Assembly (NCBI RefSeq): GCF_030272615.1
Contig: NC_081405.1
Location: 470,564,008 to 470,628,007 of the forward strand
Origin: Cryptomeria japonica
Lineage: Eukaryota; Streptophyta; Pinopsida; Cupressales; Cupressaceae
Reading direction: 5' to 3'
DNA length: 64,000 nt
Shown piece after piece: positions 10,817 to 21,749 of the stretch (its first letter is position 1; each line of letters starts with the position of its first letter). The notes under the pieces were generated by a model. The model did no database searches. It saw only the letters and a list, made by a program, of their open reading frames with translations, and was not told where the DNA came from. The translations under genes and the position numbers were made by a program.

Positions 10817-11631
10817 TGTTTGCATTCTACACTCTAATGAGAATAGTTGATGTTGTCATTGATGGCAACCAACTGGCAACCAACTGGCAACAATTTTCTA
10901 CACATGCACGGGTATCGAAGACAACATGCACTGGCACCGATAGAGACTTTCACCGACATCCAGATTACACCAAAAATGAATTATACTGGCACTCAGGCCA
11001 ACATGGGATAAAGTTTTGTTTATGTGAATTGTTTTGTTAATGTAATTAATTATTTGTAAGCTGACTTGGTGTATTGTAAATATACTCATATATGTATGAG
11101 ATCTCATAGGTCATTTTGTATCATGGTTGATAGTAATGGATAGGAAATTATTGTATGAGGTGATATAGTGGACAACAAAGGTTTTTGTTAAGGTATTTGA
11201 CTGAGCTTTAACCAGTACTGAACCAGGCATTTGAGATGCTATTTTGAGCAGTACATTGTATTGGATTTAATTATCCATATTGTAGTCAGTGAGACTCTTT
11301 TGAGTAGTGCACTCTAGGAAGTTGGCTTTCTTGCATGTGCAGGCCCCTATTGTAAGTAGTATTTATTCATATTGGCTAGTGAGTAAATATTGTGGGTCAC
11401 GAATCCCACCAAGTTTTTCCCACACTGGGTTTCCTCATTAAAATATCTTGTGTTATGGTCTGCATTTATGTTGTCTCTGTTATTTTTGTTTACTGTATTA
11501 ATTCTTGTTTACCAGTACATTGTTTTGGGTTGCAAAGATATAAATAAGTTTAAAGATTTAACTAACCAGTTAGACATTGATTCACCCCCCCCCCCCTCTC
11601 AGTGTCTTTGGGACTATCATTGAATCTAAAA
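10817..11631 (+). repeat. 5' LTR of element 3A
   Basis: 815 bp, matching 16679-17551 closely. Near its end it has a run of about 12 C followed by tctcagtgtctttggga. The 3' copy differs by a ~52-bp insertion near 17080-17130 and a much longer C tract. The putative TATA region reads catatatgtatgag here, degraded relative to the TATATAAG of copy 3B. Confidence 0.85.
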
Positions 11632-11648
11632 ATTGGTATCAGAGTCTG
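11632..11648 (+). promoter_or_regulatory. Primer binding site, initiator-Met tRNA type
   Basis: TTGGTATCAGAGTCTGG immediately follows the 5' LTR. TGGTATCAGAGC is the standard complement of the plant initiator-Met tRNA 3' end used by copia elements. Confidence 0.85.
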
Positions 11649-11702
11649 GTCCTCTATTTGCAAAAGCCTAACAACTTAAGGAAGATTCTGAAACCGATAT
11701 AG

Positions 11703-12776
11703 ATGGAGAATTTAAGAAAATAGTTGGAAGGAGCTCTTGAAGATTTGGATGCAGAAAAATTGAAAAATATCAAACTTGAAGATGATATGAGGACTGCTAA
11801 GGAATTCATTAAAGGACTTTAGGAGGACCTAGTTATAGCAAAAAATAATTGAAAATAACTTCATGAGCAAATGTAAAAACATGATGATGAAAAGGAAACT
11901 CTTAGTGATATTGCAGACAAGTTGAGGCAAGAGAACACTAACATGAGGAATGAAATCCAAGACTTAACCATGAGGCTATGTAAGGATCTTGAAGACAAAA
12001 AGGAGAATTAAGAAGATTTGACTAGAAGACTTAATGATGGAGGTAATGAAAATATGAGACTTTGTCATGAAATTGATATGCTAAAGAGAAATCTGATTCA
12101 CATGCAACATGATAAAGAGGAGCTTGTGAGACAAGTTGGAATTCTTGAAAATGAGTTGATCACTACAAATTAACACAAAGACACATTCAAGAAAAGTTCA
12201 GAAAGACTTGATGACATGTTGAAAAGACAAAAACCTAATGGAGATATAATTGGACTTGAATTTGAACATGGAGAAAGTTTCGGGACTGCAAACAATCAAG
12301 ATCATAGTAAATCAGTAAGACAACCTAATGCTTATAAATTTAATGGGAAATGTTTCAATTGCAACAAATTTGGTCATAGAGAAAATCAGTGCAAATTTAG
12401 AAATAATCAGAATACAAACTTACCCACCAATCAATGTTCCAAATGCAAAAAAGTTGGTCACAATTTAGAAAATTGTAGAATGAATGTGAAATGCTATGTT
12501 TGTGGTAGATTTGGGCATTTATCTAATCAATGCAAAACACAAACTGGTCAAGGATATGGAAAAACTATTTAGAGTAATAATGTAACTTGTTATGCATGTA
12601 ACAAGATTGGACATATTGAAATTTTTTGTAGAGGCAAGACTATACCGGTGAACAATAAAGGATCTAGTGTGAAGGAAAAAGAAAAGGTAAATAAATTAAA
12701 GAAAGAATTTTCAAAACAATGGATTAAGAAGGGAGATCAGAAAGTTGATGAGTTTATCTCTGCACTAGTAGAATAG
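11703..12776 (+). pseudogene. Element 3A gag: coiled coil plus four CCHC zinc knuckles
   Basis: It starts with ATG at 11703 (MENLRK, then a stop). The N-terminal ~170 codons are charged and heptad-like (KLKNIKLEDDM, EKETLSDIADKLRQEN), a coiled coil with several TAG/TAA stops. 12216-12572 is open. The C-terminal part has four perfect CX2CX4HX4C knuckles: CFNCNKFGHRENQC, CSKCKKVGHNLENC, CYVCGRFGHLSNQC and CYACNKIGHIEIFC, with one TAG before the last. Usual copia gags have one. The expected role is RNA packaging in the particle. It ends ISALVE-stop. The same protein, with the same four knuckles, is in 3B (60799-61845). Confidence 0.85.
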
Positions 12777-12845
12777 AGTAACCCTCTACAAATAGGAGAT
12801 TCTTCATCTAACTAAGGAATAATCCTTAGGGGGTATTGCAGCAAG

Positions 12846-13070
12846 TTGAAATCATGCATTCTACCCTCGGTTGATGGGAAGAAGATGCATTTCTTCTTTA
12901 TCGACAGATATGTTAAGTTTTCACTTAACCGACGAGCATTTAATGCAGATTTTGAAGAACTTTTTGGTTATATAACACTGAAAAACCCTCATTTTGACTC
13001 ACCAAGAATTCAAGCATTCAGAGAGCATGAAATTGAGCAAGGGCAATCTAAAGGTGAAGCAACAAAGTGA
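12846..13070 (+). other. Short conserved-context ORF between gag and the large ORF
   Basis: A 74-codon frame beginning MKSCILPSVDGKKMHFFFIDRY and ending near GQSKGEATK. The matching stretch of 3B (60500-60780 minus) has recognisable equivalents (LPIDELSFHLTDRH-like) but is interrupted. It could be a remnant of a longer ORF or a leader for the large ORF. No family recognised. Confidence 0.35.
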
Positions 13071-13109
13071 TTTTTAGGCATTCAAGCTAAGAGGTATTTA
13101 TCTTACGAA

Positions 13110-16100
13110 ATGGTATCTTCATCTTCTGCACCTGAGTTTATTGCAAACCCTACTATGGTAGAAAATGTCAAGCATCCTAGGGGTGTGTTTAAAATCATCC
13201 CTGAAATTGCCAAGAAAGATGATTCTATAGGAGCTTTTTCAAAAATTTCTAAGGAAGTTGCCTTTGTTGAAGACCCTAGAATCTACATTCACTGCAACAT
13301 AGAAAATCTAGGAACTAATGATTTGGAGAACATGTATAGTGGTGTCATTATTGATGAACAAGGTTTAATCAAACCAGAGCATAAGATAGTTGAAGACTTG
13401 GGATTCATTGAGATACTGAACATACCTGAATTTCCTAAGGAGGTAGTCCATCTAGTTCTAAGTATAGTTCATGGAGAGTTCATGTGGCTTGACTATATTT
13501 TTAAAATCTCTAAGGAAGCAATCAAGGCAGTTACTGGTTTACCCTTAACTGGTAGTAGGCCGGACAAAACTAAGAAGATACCTAACAAGGGAGTTATGGA
13601 GTTAACCGGAGCTACATCTGACAACAGATCTCTTAGGGTTAATGATATTACTAATCCCAATGTGAGATATGTGAGTATGATACTTGGATACAAAGTAACT
13701 CATGCAAACAGATTGAATTCAATTTTCATCTTATGTATTCATAATGCATATAAGATGGTAAAGAACAATGCTAAGATTGATGTTTGTGAATGGCTTAAAG
13801 ATTAATTAATAGACAACCTGAAAAAGATTAAGGGTGACAAGAAAGGGACATTTTGTTTTGGCAACTTGTGTGTCTGATGCTTTACTTCACCAAAGAGATA
13901 CTTGGAATCGGTCATAAGGAGTTTGGATATGACATCCTTGTAGGCGAACAAATCAAGGAATTTTTCACCGGTATGGACTCTAATAGTGACAACATTATAA
14001 CAGATTACTTCAAAAACTTTCAGACTAAAATGAAAGCTAGAGAAAGGTTACCCCAGAGCATTGTGGACAAGTATGACAAGGAAATCTGCTTTGTAATCAA
14101 ATGTGATGATACATGGATGGAAGCAGTTAGCCCTAGAACTATTTGGGTTACTGAAATGGGTTAAGAATTTGATCTAAACATTCTTGAAACATATGCTTAA
14201 ACATTAATTGAGGCACCTAGAGAACCAATTGAAGAGACTTTTGGTAATGCCGAGACCATTGAGAGTGCTATTTCGATGCAAAAACAAAGAAAAAGAAGAG
14301 AAAATTTTATCAGATATGCATCCAAGATGGCCAAGGAGGTCAAAGAAAATGTAATGAACATAAGTGGTATATTTTCTAGTGAACTAGAAGGATTGAAACT
14401 GGAAGCTCATGTTTCACCACTTGTTACTTCTTCAGATACAAATAGTAGGAAAGTAGTAGTTCAAAAGAGTTGAAAGGAGAAAGAGAAAACCCTCACCGGT
14501 ACCCTCTCCTTCTCCCAAAAGGACTAGAACACCAAGGAAGAAGCAATAGGTTGTAAGGGAACCTAAAAAGAAGCTTACACCAAAGAAGAAACAAACTAAG
14601 ACATTGGATACCTTGACACCGGAGGAACTGGTAAATGAGATAACATAGGATGGAAATCTTTGCAATGTGAATAAATACTATCATTCTTACAAAGATTTAG
14701 ACAAGGACACTATAGAGGCCAGTATAATTTTGCATTGAGATATCTATAAGAAGGTTTTGATTGAAGTTGTAGAGGATCTACCGAATGACTTATATTTAAG
14801 GCTAGAAGCTAAAATAATGTCAGTAATGGAACTAGATAAAAATCTAAAAGTTGAAGCATTATTGACAGTGCACCCTGTAAACTCTAGAGAGGAAATTGAT
14901 GAGCTAATCTCTGAGGCAAACCGGTTAGTTTTTGTCAGTGGACACCGATAGGTTAGCCTAATGGCTGGGAGAGTTAAGGAGATTGCTGATGAGACTATAG
15001 ACAAATGGGATATATTTTTTGTTGAAAAGGAAAAGAAAGAGGAAAAGGAAAGACAAAAAATTGACAAATATTTTGCTAAAGTGTACCGAAAGGACAATGG
15101 GAACGAAAAGATTGGTGGTGTACCTTCTATAAAGGTAACAGATAACATGCCTCCACCAGCTTAGGACACCCCTCCATTAACTTCAACATCACCGGTACAT
15201 ATAGAAAACTAACCGGATAAGGAAACTAATGAAGTAACTCATGATGATACTAACTCGGAGTCTGAAATACTATTCACCATGAATGTGGATACACAGGATA
15301 TAAACATTGTTGTGGATAAAGAGACTGTAGAGGTTAAGGAATATAATGTTAAGGATAGTAAGATCTCTGAGATACCAGCACACATTGTTGACTCTCAAAA
15401 GACTGAGATATTGACACAAGCAGAGCAACTAGAGACTGAGAAACCAATAGAGGATAAGGTAACTAACATAGAGCAACCAGAATTAGAGAAACCAACAGTT
15501 GAAGAGGTACTTGTACATACTGAAAAATCAAAAGCAGAGGTACAAACACAAACAAAGAAACTGGAAGAAAATGTAAGTAAAGTGGAATCAACTGATGGTA
15601 ATAAGGAGGAAGTAGTGAAGGTAATTGGGCAAGCATCTATTGAGAGGAAACCCATAGCAGAACCAAGCACATCTATAGGTGAATTTAGACCCACTAACAT
15701 AATAGAGGTTCTATTAGATTCTATCAAGAGGATAACAAATTGCAATTCCTTAGCATTTAAGGCTATTGATAACACATTACCTATATTGAAAATGATTGCA
15801 CCTACCTATAAGATAGATCACATTAATGATTCTTTAGGTAAATTGGACACACTATCCAAATTCATTTTTGAAAATGTTATAACTATAGATAAGGTGAATG
15901 AGGATACCATAAAGGAAAGAGTAGATAAAGAGAAAGGATAATTCTTTGAGAAAACCATCAAAAACTGTAATGAGCATATGGATTCATTACTATTGGTACT
16001 CAACTCAACAATTTTGGAATATAAGGAGCTATATAGAGAAGCATGTAAACCTTACTGTTTGATAGAGGATATAGATGAGTAAATCAAGAAGACACAGAAA

Positions 16101-16455
16101 GAAATCGATGATATTGCAGATAATTTGATAGGCTCTTCGGGACTTATCTCAGTTTTTGAGAAAGAGATGATAGTTTTTGAGGAGAAGTTAGAGAAACTTG
16201 TGAAAGAGAAAGCAAGGATAAGGTCAAAATCTTCAGAACTCAAAAGTAAACTTGGTCCAAAATTGGACAGTCTCATTACTCAGCGGGTTGAGCTATCAAA
16301 GACAACTATTCAAGGAGAATGATCACCAGAGCAACAAATGCACTATCTAACTGGCATGATCAACAAACTGAGACCATTCTCTCTAATAGCAACAAATTCA
16401 TGCAGAGCCTAAATCTAATTTTGGTGGACATTTTTTAAATTGTAACCAACCGGTT
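13110..16455 (+). pseudogene. Element 3A large ORF (~1,115 codons), PMD-like N-terminus
   Basis: It starts MVSSSSAPEFIANP at 13110. Domains in order are: (1) a globular N-terminal part to about 14160, with HGEFMWLDYIFKISKEAIK, AVTGLPLTGSRP and ending PRTIWVTEMG; (2) a basic, probably nuclear-targeting stretch about 14480-14620; (3) a conserved block, EVVEDLPNDLYLRLEAK, VHPVNSREEIDELISEANR and DKWDIFFVEKEKKEE (14760-15060); (4) a Glu/Thr/Pro-rich tail with EKPTVEEV-like repeats (15280-15640); (5) a C-terminal coiled coil (PTNIIEVLLDSIKRIT onward). Stops and a frameshift near 13860 break it. The 3B copy aligns along its whole length, so the ORF was under selection in the family. Function unknown. 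Confidence 0.8.
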
Positions 16456-16678
16456 ACAGGCGATGAGGTAGCATTTTTGTATTCTTTGATTCTTTTTGAC
16501 ATCCTTTTCCATTGATGTCAAAGGGGGAGTAGTATGGAGAAAAATAAGTAATAAGTAGTAGTATGGAGAAAATAAATGCATAGAGGTGATCACTTGCTTA
16601 GGGGGAGCACACTTCTTTTTGGATATCAATTTTGGATTTTTCTCATGAGTGTTGCCATCAATGCCAAAGGGGGAGATT
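16456..16678 (+). promoter_or_regulatory. Element 3A polypurine region with three G-rich tracts
   Basis: GATGTCAAAGGGGGAGTAG near 16515 and GCCAAAGGGGGAGATTA at about 16662-16678 are near-duplicates about 150 bp apart, with CTTAGGGGGAGCACAC between them. The last abuts the 3' LTR and is the functional polypurine tract. The same triplet, in the same order, is in 3B (55920-56120, minus). Confidence 0.75.
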
Positions 16679-17551
16679 ATTGGCATCCTACACTCTAATG
16701 AGAATAGTTGATGTTGTCATTGATAGCAACCAACTGGCAACCAATCGACAAAAAGTTTCTACACATGCACCAACATCACAAACATCATGCATTGGCATAG
16801 ACTTTCACTGACATCCAGATTACACTAGAAATGAAGTATACTGGCACTCAGGCCAACATGGGATAAAGTTTTGTTTATGTGAATTGTTTTGTAAATGTAA
16901 TTAATTATTTGTAAGATGACTTGGTGTATTGTAAATAGACTCATATATGTATGAGATCTCATAGGTCATTTTGTATCATGGTTGATGGTAATGGATAGGA
17001 AATTATTGTATGAGGTGATATAGTGGACAACGAAGGTTTTTGCTAAGGTATCTGACTGAGCTTTTACTGATACTGATTAAATTCATGTTATATTAATCAA
17101 ACATCCCTCATTCTCATGATTGTCAACCAGGCATTTGAGATGCTATTTTGAGCAGTACATTGTATTGGATTTAATTGTCCATATTGTAGTCAGTGAGACT
17201 CTTTTGAACAGTGTGCTCCAGGCAGTTGGCCTTCCTACATGTGCAGGCCCCTATTGTAAGTAGTATTTATTCATATTGGCCAGTGAGTAAATATTATGGG
17301 TCATAAATCCCACCAAGGTTTTTCCCACACCAGGTTTCCTCATTAAAATATCTTGTGTTATGGTGTGCATTTATGTTGTCTTTGTTATTTCTGTTTACTA
17401 CACTATTTCTTATTTACCAGTACATTGTTTTGGGTTGCAAAGATATAAATAAGTTTAAAGATTAAACTAACCGGTTAGAAATTGATTCACCCCCCCCCCC
17501 CCCCCCCTTCCCCCCCCCTTAGTGTCTTTGGGACTGTCATCGAATCTAACA
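16679..17551 (+). repeat. 3' LTR of element 3A
   Basis: It matches 10817-11631. A ~52-bp insertion sits around 17080-17130. The C tract is expanded to about 20 C, tt and 9 C (17490-17518). It ends gaatctaaca. Confidence 0.85.
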
Positions 17552-20092
17552 TAGACAAGGAGTGAACCCCTCCATTCTGGGAAATACACTAGGGGTCAAG
17601 GTATGTGTGGCATTCAATAGCTGAATGCTCCTATCACAGACACCCACTAGAGAAATTTCCCTATAACTTCATCGGTTCATACCACAAATAACAAACAAAG
17701 AAAATGATAATGCCCATCATGGCTCCTCTAGTCACTTGTGGACATCCTTGAGTAGCATAGGAACATGATCTATCACCAAATGATAAAAGATAAAGACTGA
17801 CCCAGAAAAAATTCAGTAGCTATACTGATCTTGTTCCTTCATTCTCAGTTGCTTTATGTGATGGTTGATAATGTCCTGTCTCAGAAAGTTGTGGACACCG
17901 TTTAAGACTAACCTATCTAATTTCAAGTGTATCCTCTTCTATTTAAGACAAGATAATGATCACTTGATATGGATATGATACGATTTATAAGACAGTTTGA
18001 TCATTTGATTGCAGATGTTTGACTGGATAGTCGTATCCTTTCTTAACTTTGTGCGAAGCATTTGTTGGATATCTGCTAGGGTATTTGTTTCTTGCCAGAC
18101 ATTTTATTGCAAGTTTTTTGATTGATTGATTTTTGATTTTTTAGTTCTTTTCGAAGAGCTTTTTCAATGTGTTTGGATTATGTGGATCGATATTTAAATG
18201 TATTTTATTGATTTTTTTAGGACATTTTGCAGATGTTCTTGGTATCTTTTGAGGATCGTATTTGAATGTTTTTGGTATTTTCACGACTCTTACTAAATGT
18301 CTTGGATTTTTTGAAGGATTTTCCTATGTTTTTGGATTTTATGTTTTTCACATATTTGAATGTTTTGGATTGATTTTTTTTAGGACTTTTTGCAGATGTT
18401 TTTGGTATTTTTGAAGGACGTTATATGATTTTTAGGATTTTTCAGTTATGCTCCCAGTGCGCAGACTTGTATGACATGATGACCTGAAGAATGCATGTGG
18501 AGACAATGAAATTTTGACATGACCTATGTTAATGCAATATGCATGAGAAAGATGTATTTTCTACTTGAACAAGGATGACTGTGTTTGTTTGGCATTTTGT
18601 AATACACCAATTGAAATGGAGGTACAAAACATTTAGTAGATAAGCGGTAAATCGATCTTTAAGGTCCCTTGGAATATCCAAATTAACACACTTAGTGACT
18701 AGGATTTACAAGTGGAGATGCAAAAAACTTCCCCATTGGTTCTTGAAACTTTGATCTTCTTTTTCCCATGTGTGTATAGATGAGTTAATTCCCACTCTTA
18801 TGTTCACTAAAGATCCTTAGCATCCTATATGACTGGCTACATGGATTATCCTAACTTCAAAAGCATCCTAAATAGAGCCTCGTTGCCAACAAGATTTTAG
18901 AGCTCCGACGAGGTTATAGACTGTAATTTCTCAAATATTGCTCCATTGCCAGCATACATTCATAGCCCTAATGGAGTTACTCACATGTTCCCATAATCAA
19001 TCTTTTTGTCACACTCATATGTGTGATATTTCGATTATATATAATTTTTCTTTTTCCTTGAGATGAATATTTGGCATAGCACTTTTTCTCTCTCTTTTTT
19101 TTTTCCTTGACTTGTAAGTAATGAAACTTACTTGGGTGTGACAATTACAATGATGCTGAAGTAGAATTTTAAATTTTTCACTAGTCATATGATCAACTAG
19201 GTGTCTAGAATGAATTTGAGTTTTTCTTAATGTGTTTAAGATATAGCAATTGATAGATCTTGGGTTAACGTCACAAAATAGCGAAATCACTACCCAACCA
19301 TAAGTAAAGCGTCATCATAGGGTAATATTGAAAATGAATGACCTTAGGACCTCAAAGACATCATGTTCGAATATTTAAGAAAGGAGATGACCCTTGCTTC
19401 TCTTGAATGCAAACAAATGATAAACTTGGACAATTGCCTTGTTTTATTGATGTTGCTATATGCTAATGCAGAAAAATTATATGTCGTGAAATCTATGAAT
19501 ATGATGTGCTTAAAAAAGAAAAACTATATGTGATACAGTGTTGTGAATAAAATGAGATGCAATGCGGAAAACAAAACCTATACTAACCCAACCCTTAGAT
19601 ATAATATCGTTTAAGGTGCATGTTTCTCATAGGATCAGGAATTTCTGTGTAGGTAGTTCATTGGTCTTTGTTTGAAGAGTCGAATAAAGATGTATTTTCC
19701 AATAGGATATAAGGACTCAACTAAGTTTACACGTTCAACATCTCCAATGTTGATTTCTTTAGTTTTTGGATTTTATGGATCATCAGATGGAAATCCATCT
19801 TCGGAACCCATGAATTCAGCTATAGCCTTATTATTTTTAAAGAAATCCAGCTTTGGTAGATTCTCTTGCCCCCTAGTCTTTCAAGTGTGGGTATATGAGG
19901 CAAATAGATTCTAGTTCCGAAGTTGTGACATGTGCGGGTGTATGCCTATTTTTATTGATGCACTTGAAGAGGATGATGAAGTCAACCAAGTGTCAATCTC
20001 ATTAGTTGGTATTATGCTTGTTTTTGACTCTATATTGGCATTTGATGATGGCACACATACAATCATTGACAAGTTTCTCTATGTAGTATGAT
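17552..20092 (-). other. Nested Tat-like element: non-coding 3' half
   Basis: 17560-17800 carries the block shared with the outer element (tcaaggtatgtgtgg, then atcacagacaccca) with an inverted repeat GCATTCA-n5-TGAATGC. 18100-18450 is T/G-rich, with repeated tttttggattttt. 18878-18976 holds a pair of stem-loops (separate entry). 19015-19290 and 19672-19914 contain short frames without protein character. I find no pol domain. Confidence 0.6.
18878..18976 (-). ncRNA. Tandem stem-loop pair, candidate structured RNA element
   Basis: Two adjacent hairpins. One pairs CCTCGT (18878-18883) with ACGAGG (18908-18913), the other CTCCATT (18941-18947) with AATGGAG (18970-18976), with loops of 24 and 22 nt. 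The loops are similar (gccarca...att...agc..c). The stems differ from each other at three positions by paired changes (C-G/T-A, T-A/C-G, G-C/A-T). The same pair in the same order is in the element at 38579-47381 (42973-43081). Role unknown; packaging or dimerisation is only a guess. Confidence 0.5.
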
Positions 20093-21442
20093 CTAGATTG
20101 GTGATTTCATTGATAAGGGGTTCATGAACAACTTGTGTAGAGGGATTGGGATCACTAGGAGAAATGGTAAATTCATTTGAGAGGGAATATTGTGAAGAAC
20201 ATGGAGGATATTGACATAGAGATGAAGGGATGGAGGGACCTTGATCAGGATTTGGAGAAATAATGGGATCTTGTCTAGGACATGAAGGTAAAGGTATGCT
20301 TTGATCTTGTCTTGGAAAGGGATTATTATGAAGGATAGAAGGGATGTCTCAATCTTGCTTAGGAGGCGGATGTTGAATGGAACTTGAAAGGACACTTTGT
20401 TCTTGAGATGGAAGGTTTTGATTATGAATGGAATAAAAAAGAGTGAGGGGGTCATCATAAGATTCTTGGATAGTGGGATATTGATAAAAAAAATGGGTAG
20501 GATGAAAGTGGTTGTTCTTGATCTTTATTTGTTTCAAGACTCATTTCTTTTGATTTTGGATCATCCTCTTGACATGGGGTAAGAGTTTGGATATGCATGA
20601 GAGATTCTTAGAAGATTTCAACACATTGGCCTGATGAGAAAGGATTTTGAATGGGACTCTCTATAATAGGAGTATATGATGTGATCGAGTCTTGAATTTC
20701 TGAAGCATGGAAAGGACTTGCATCATGACTTGGATTAGATTGGATTTGTATTATGGATAGTCCTTGGGAGGTTGTGTTATTGGATAGAGATGGTGTGGAC
20801 TGCTCTTGTGTGACTTTAGGGTATGATGAAATGGTGGATAGATATGGTTGATTTGGACTTTGGTTGAACGGGGTTTTATTTTAGTTGAAAGAGGTTTTAA
20901 TGTTGGGTTGATGTGATTGGTATGATTGATATAGTGGGTTGAAAGAAAAAGAAGGTTTACATGACTCTAATGTTGGTTGAACTGAGGTAGGAATGATTTT
21001 GTTGAAGAATGAAGGTTGGCATGTTTGAATGGTCTCATAAGAAGAAAAAGGTTGGCCTGATAATGATTCCCTCATGGTCATCACTTCTCTCATCATTTTT
21101 TATAGCCAACCCCTATGGTTGTTAGGACTAGTCATGTCTATCATTTGTTGTTGCGAAGTCTTGATCTTTTGAGCTAAGATTTCTATGGATGGCAATGGTA
21201 TAGGAATGGAAGGGATGAATTATCCACCTTCTCTATGAAATGTATAATGCTAATTCATAATGTTTTCTTGATTGGTTTGGACCTAGGATCATAACATGTA
21301 AGATGTTTTCTCCATTTCTCTGAATGTGACAATGTTTGAGTTGTTGAACTTGACAAACTTGTTTGAGTTGAGGTTGAGTTTTATTGATCCTCTGATTGTA
21401 TTTTGGACGTATGGGGTATGATTTTCTAGGATGATTATGCAA
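20093..21442 (-). pseudogene. Pro/Gln-rich gag-like ORF of the nested element
   Basis: Broken frames on the minus strand. The N-terminal part, from 21442, is basic and Gln-rich. The middle reads MMREVMTMRESLSGQPFSSYE. The C-terminal part has KEMSLETNKDQEQP, then in the next frame YPTIQESYDDPLTLFYSIHN and IQHPPPKQD, then Pro/Ser-rich sequence. The motif YDDP-x2-(F)-(W/F)YSIHN-x6-SQEQS...IQHPPPKQ recurs in the plus-strand element at 41580-42266. It is the position of gag, but I see no zinc knuckle and do not recognise the family. Confidence 0.6.
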
Positions 21443-21479
21443 CTGATGACATACTAAGACATATGTTTATGAGGTCTAG

Positions 21480-21715
21480 ACAAGGACTATAAATGAGGAT
21501 GATAATAATGAGGACGTAAATTCTAATGATGTAAATGAGGATGATAATGAGGACTATGCAAGGACTAAGGGCATATATGAGGACGATAATAAGGATGTAA
21601 ATGAGGACTATGAAAAGACTTATGAAACTCCTAAGGATGTAAATGAGGACTATGCAAGGACATATGAAACTTCTAAGGATGTATATGAGGACTATGCAAG
21701 GACTAGCTATGGTCA
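21480..21715. repeat. ~42-bp tandem repeat array
   Basis: Repeats of aaggatgtaaatgaggactatg-caaggac with an acatatgaaacttct linker, regular in 21590-21715 and shorter, irregular versions (gaggacgataa) before. It lies in the gag-like region of the nested element. The hydrophobic minus-strand frame across it is a by-product of the repeat. Confidence 0.7.
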
Positions 21716-21749
21716 CAAGTATGTAAACTTTTGAGTTTTGACGTTTCAA

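Larger units (their letters stand above)
10817..17551 (+). mobile_element. Element 3A: pol-less LTR element with a large novel ORF
   Basis: The order is 5' LTR (10817-11631), an iMet-type primer site ATTGGTATCAGAG, gag with coiled coil and four zinc knuckles (11703-12776), a ~1,115-codon ORF of unknown function (13110-16455), purine tracts, and 3' LTR (16679-17551). There is no room for, and no trace of, protease, integrase, RT or RNase H between gag and the large ORF. Total length is 6.7 kb. The primer site, 5-bp target duplication and gag type point to the copia superfamily. Element 3B at 55141-62235 has the same plan, so this is a real family and not one deletion product. Confidence 0.85.

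Noticed and set aside
14744-15148. 134-codon minus-strand ORF
   Set aside because: Antisense shadow of the conserved IPNDLY/WDIFFVEKEK block of 3A.
21435-21749. Hydrophobic 104-codon minus-strand ORF resembling a membrane protein
   Set aside because: It is a translation of the 42-bp tandem repeat; the Ile/Leu repeats follow the DNA period.
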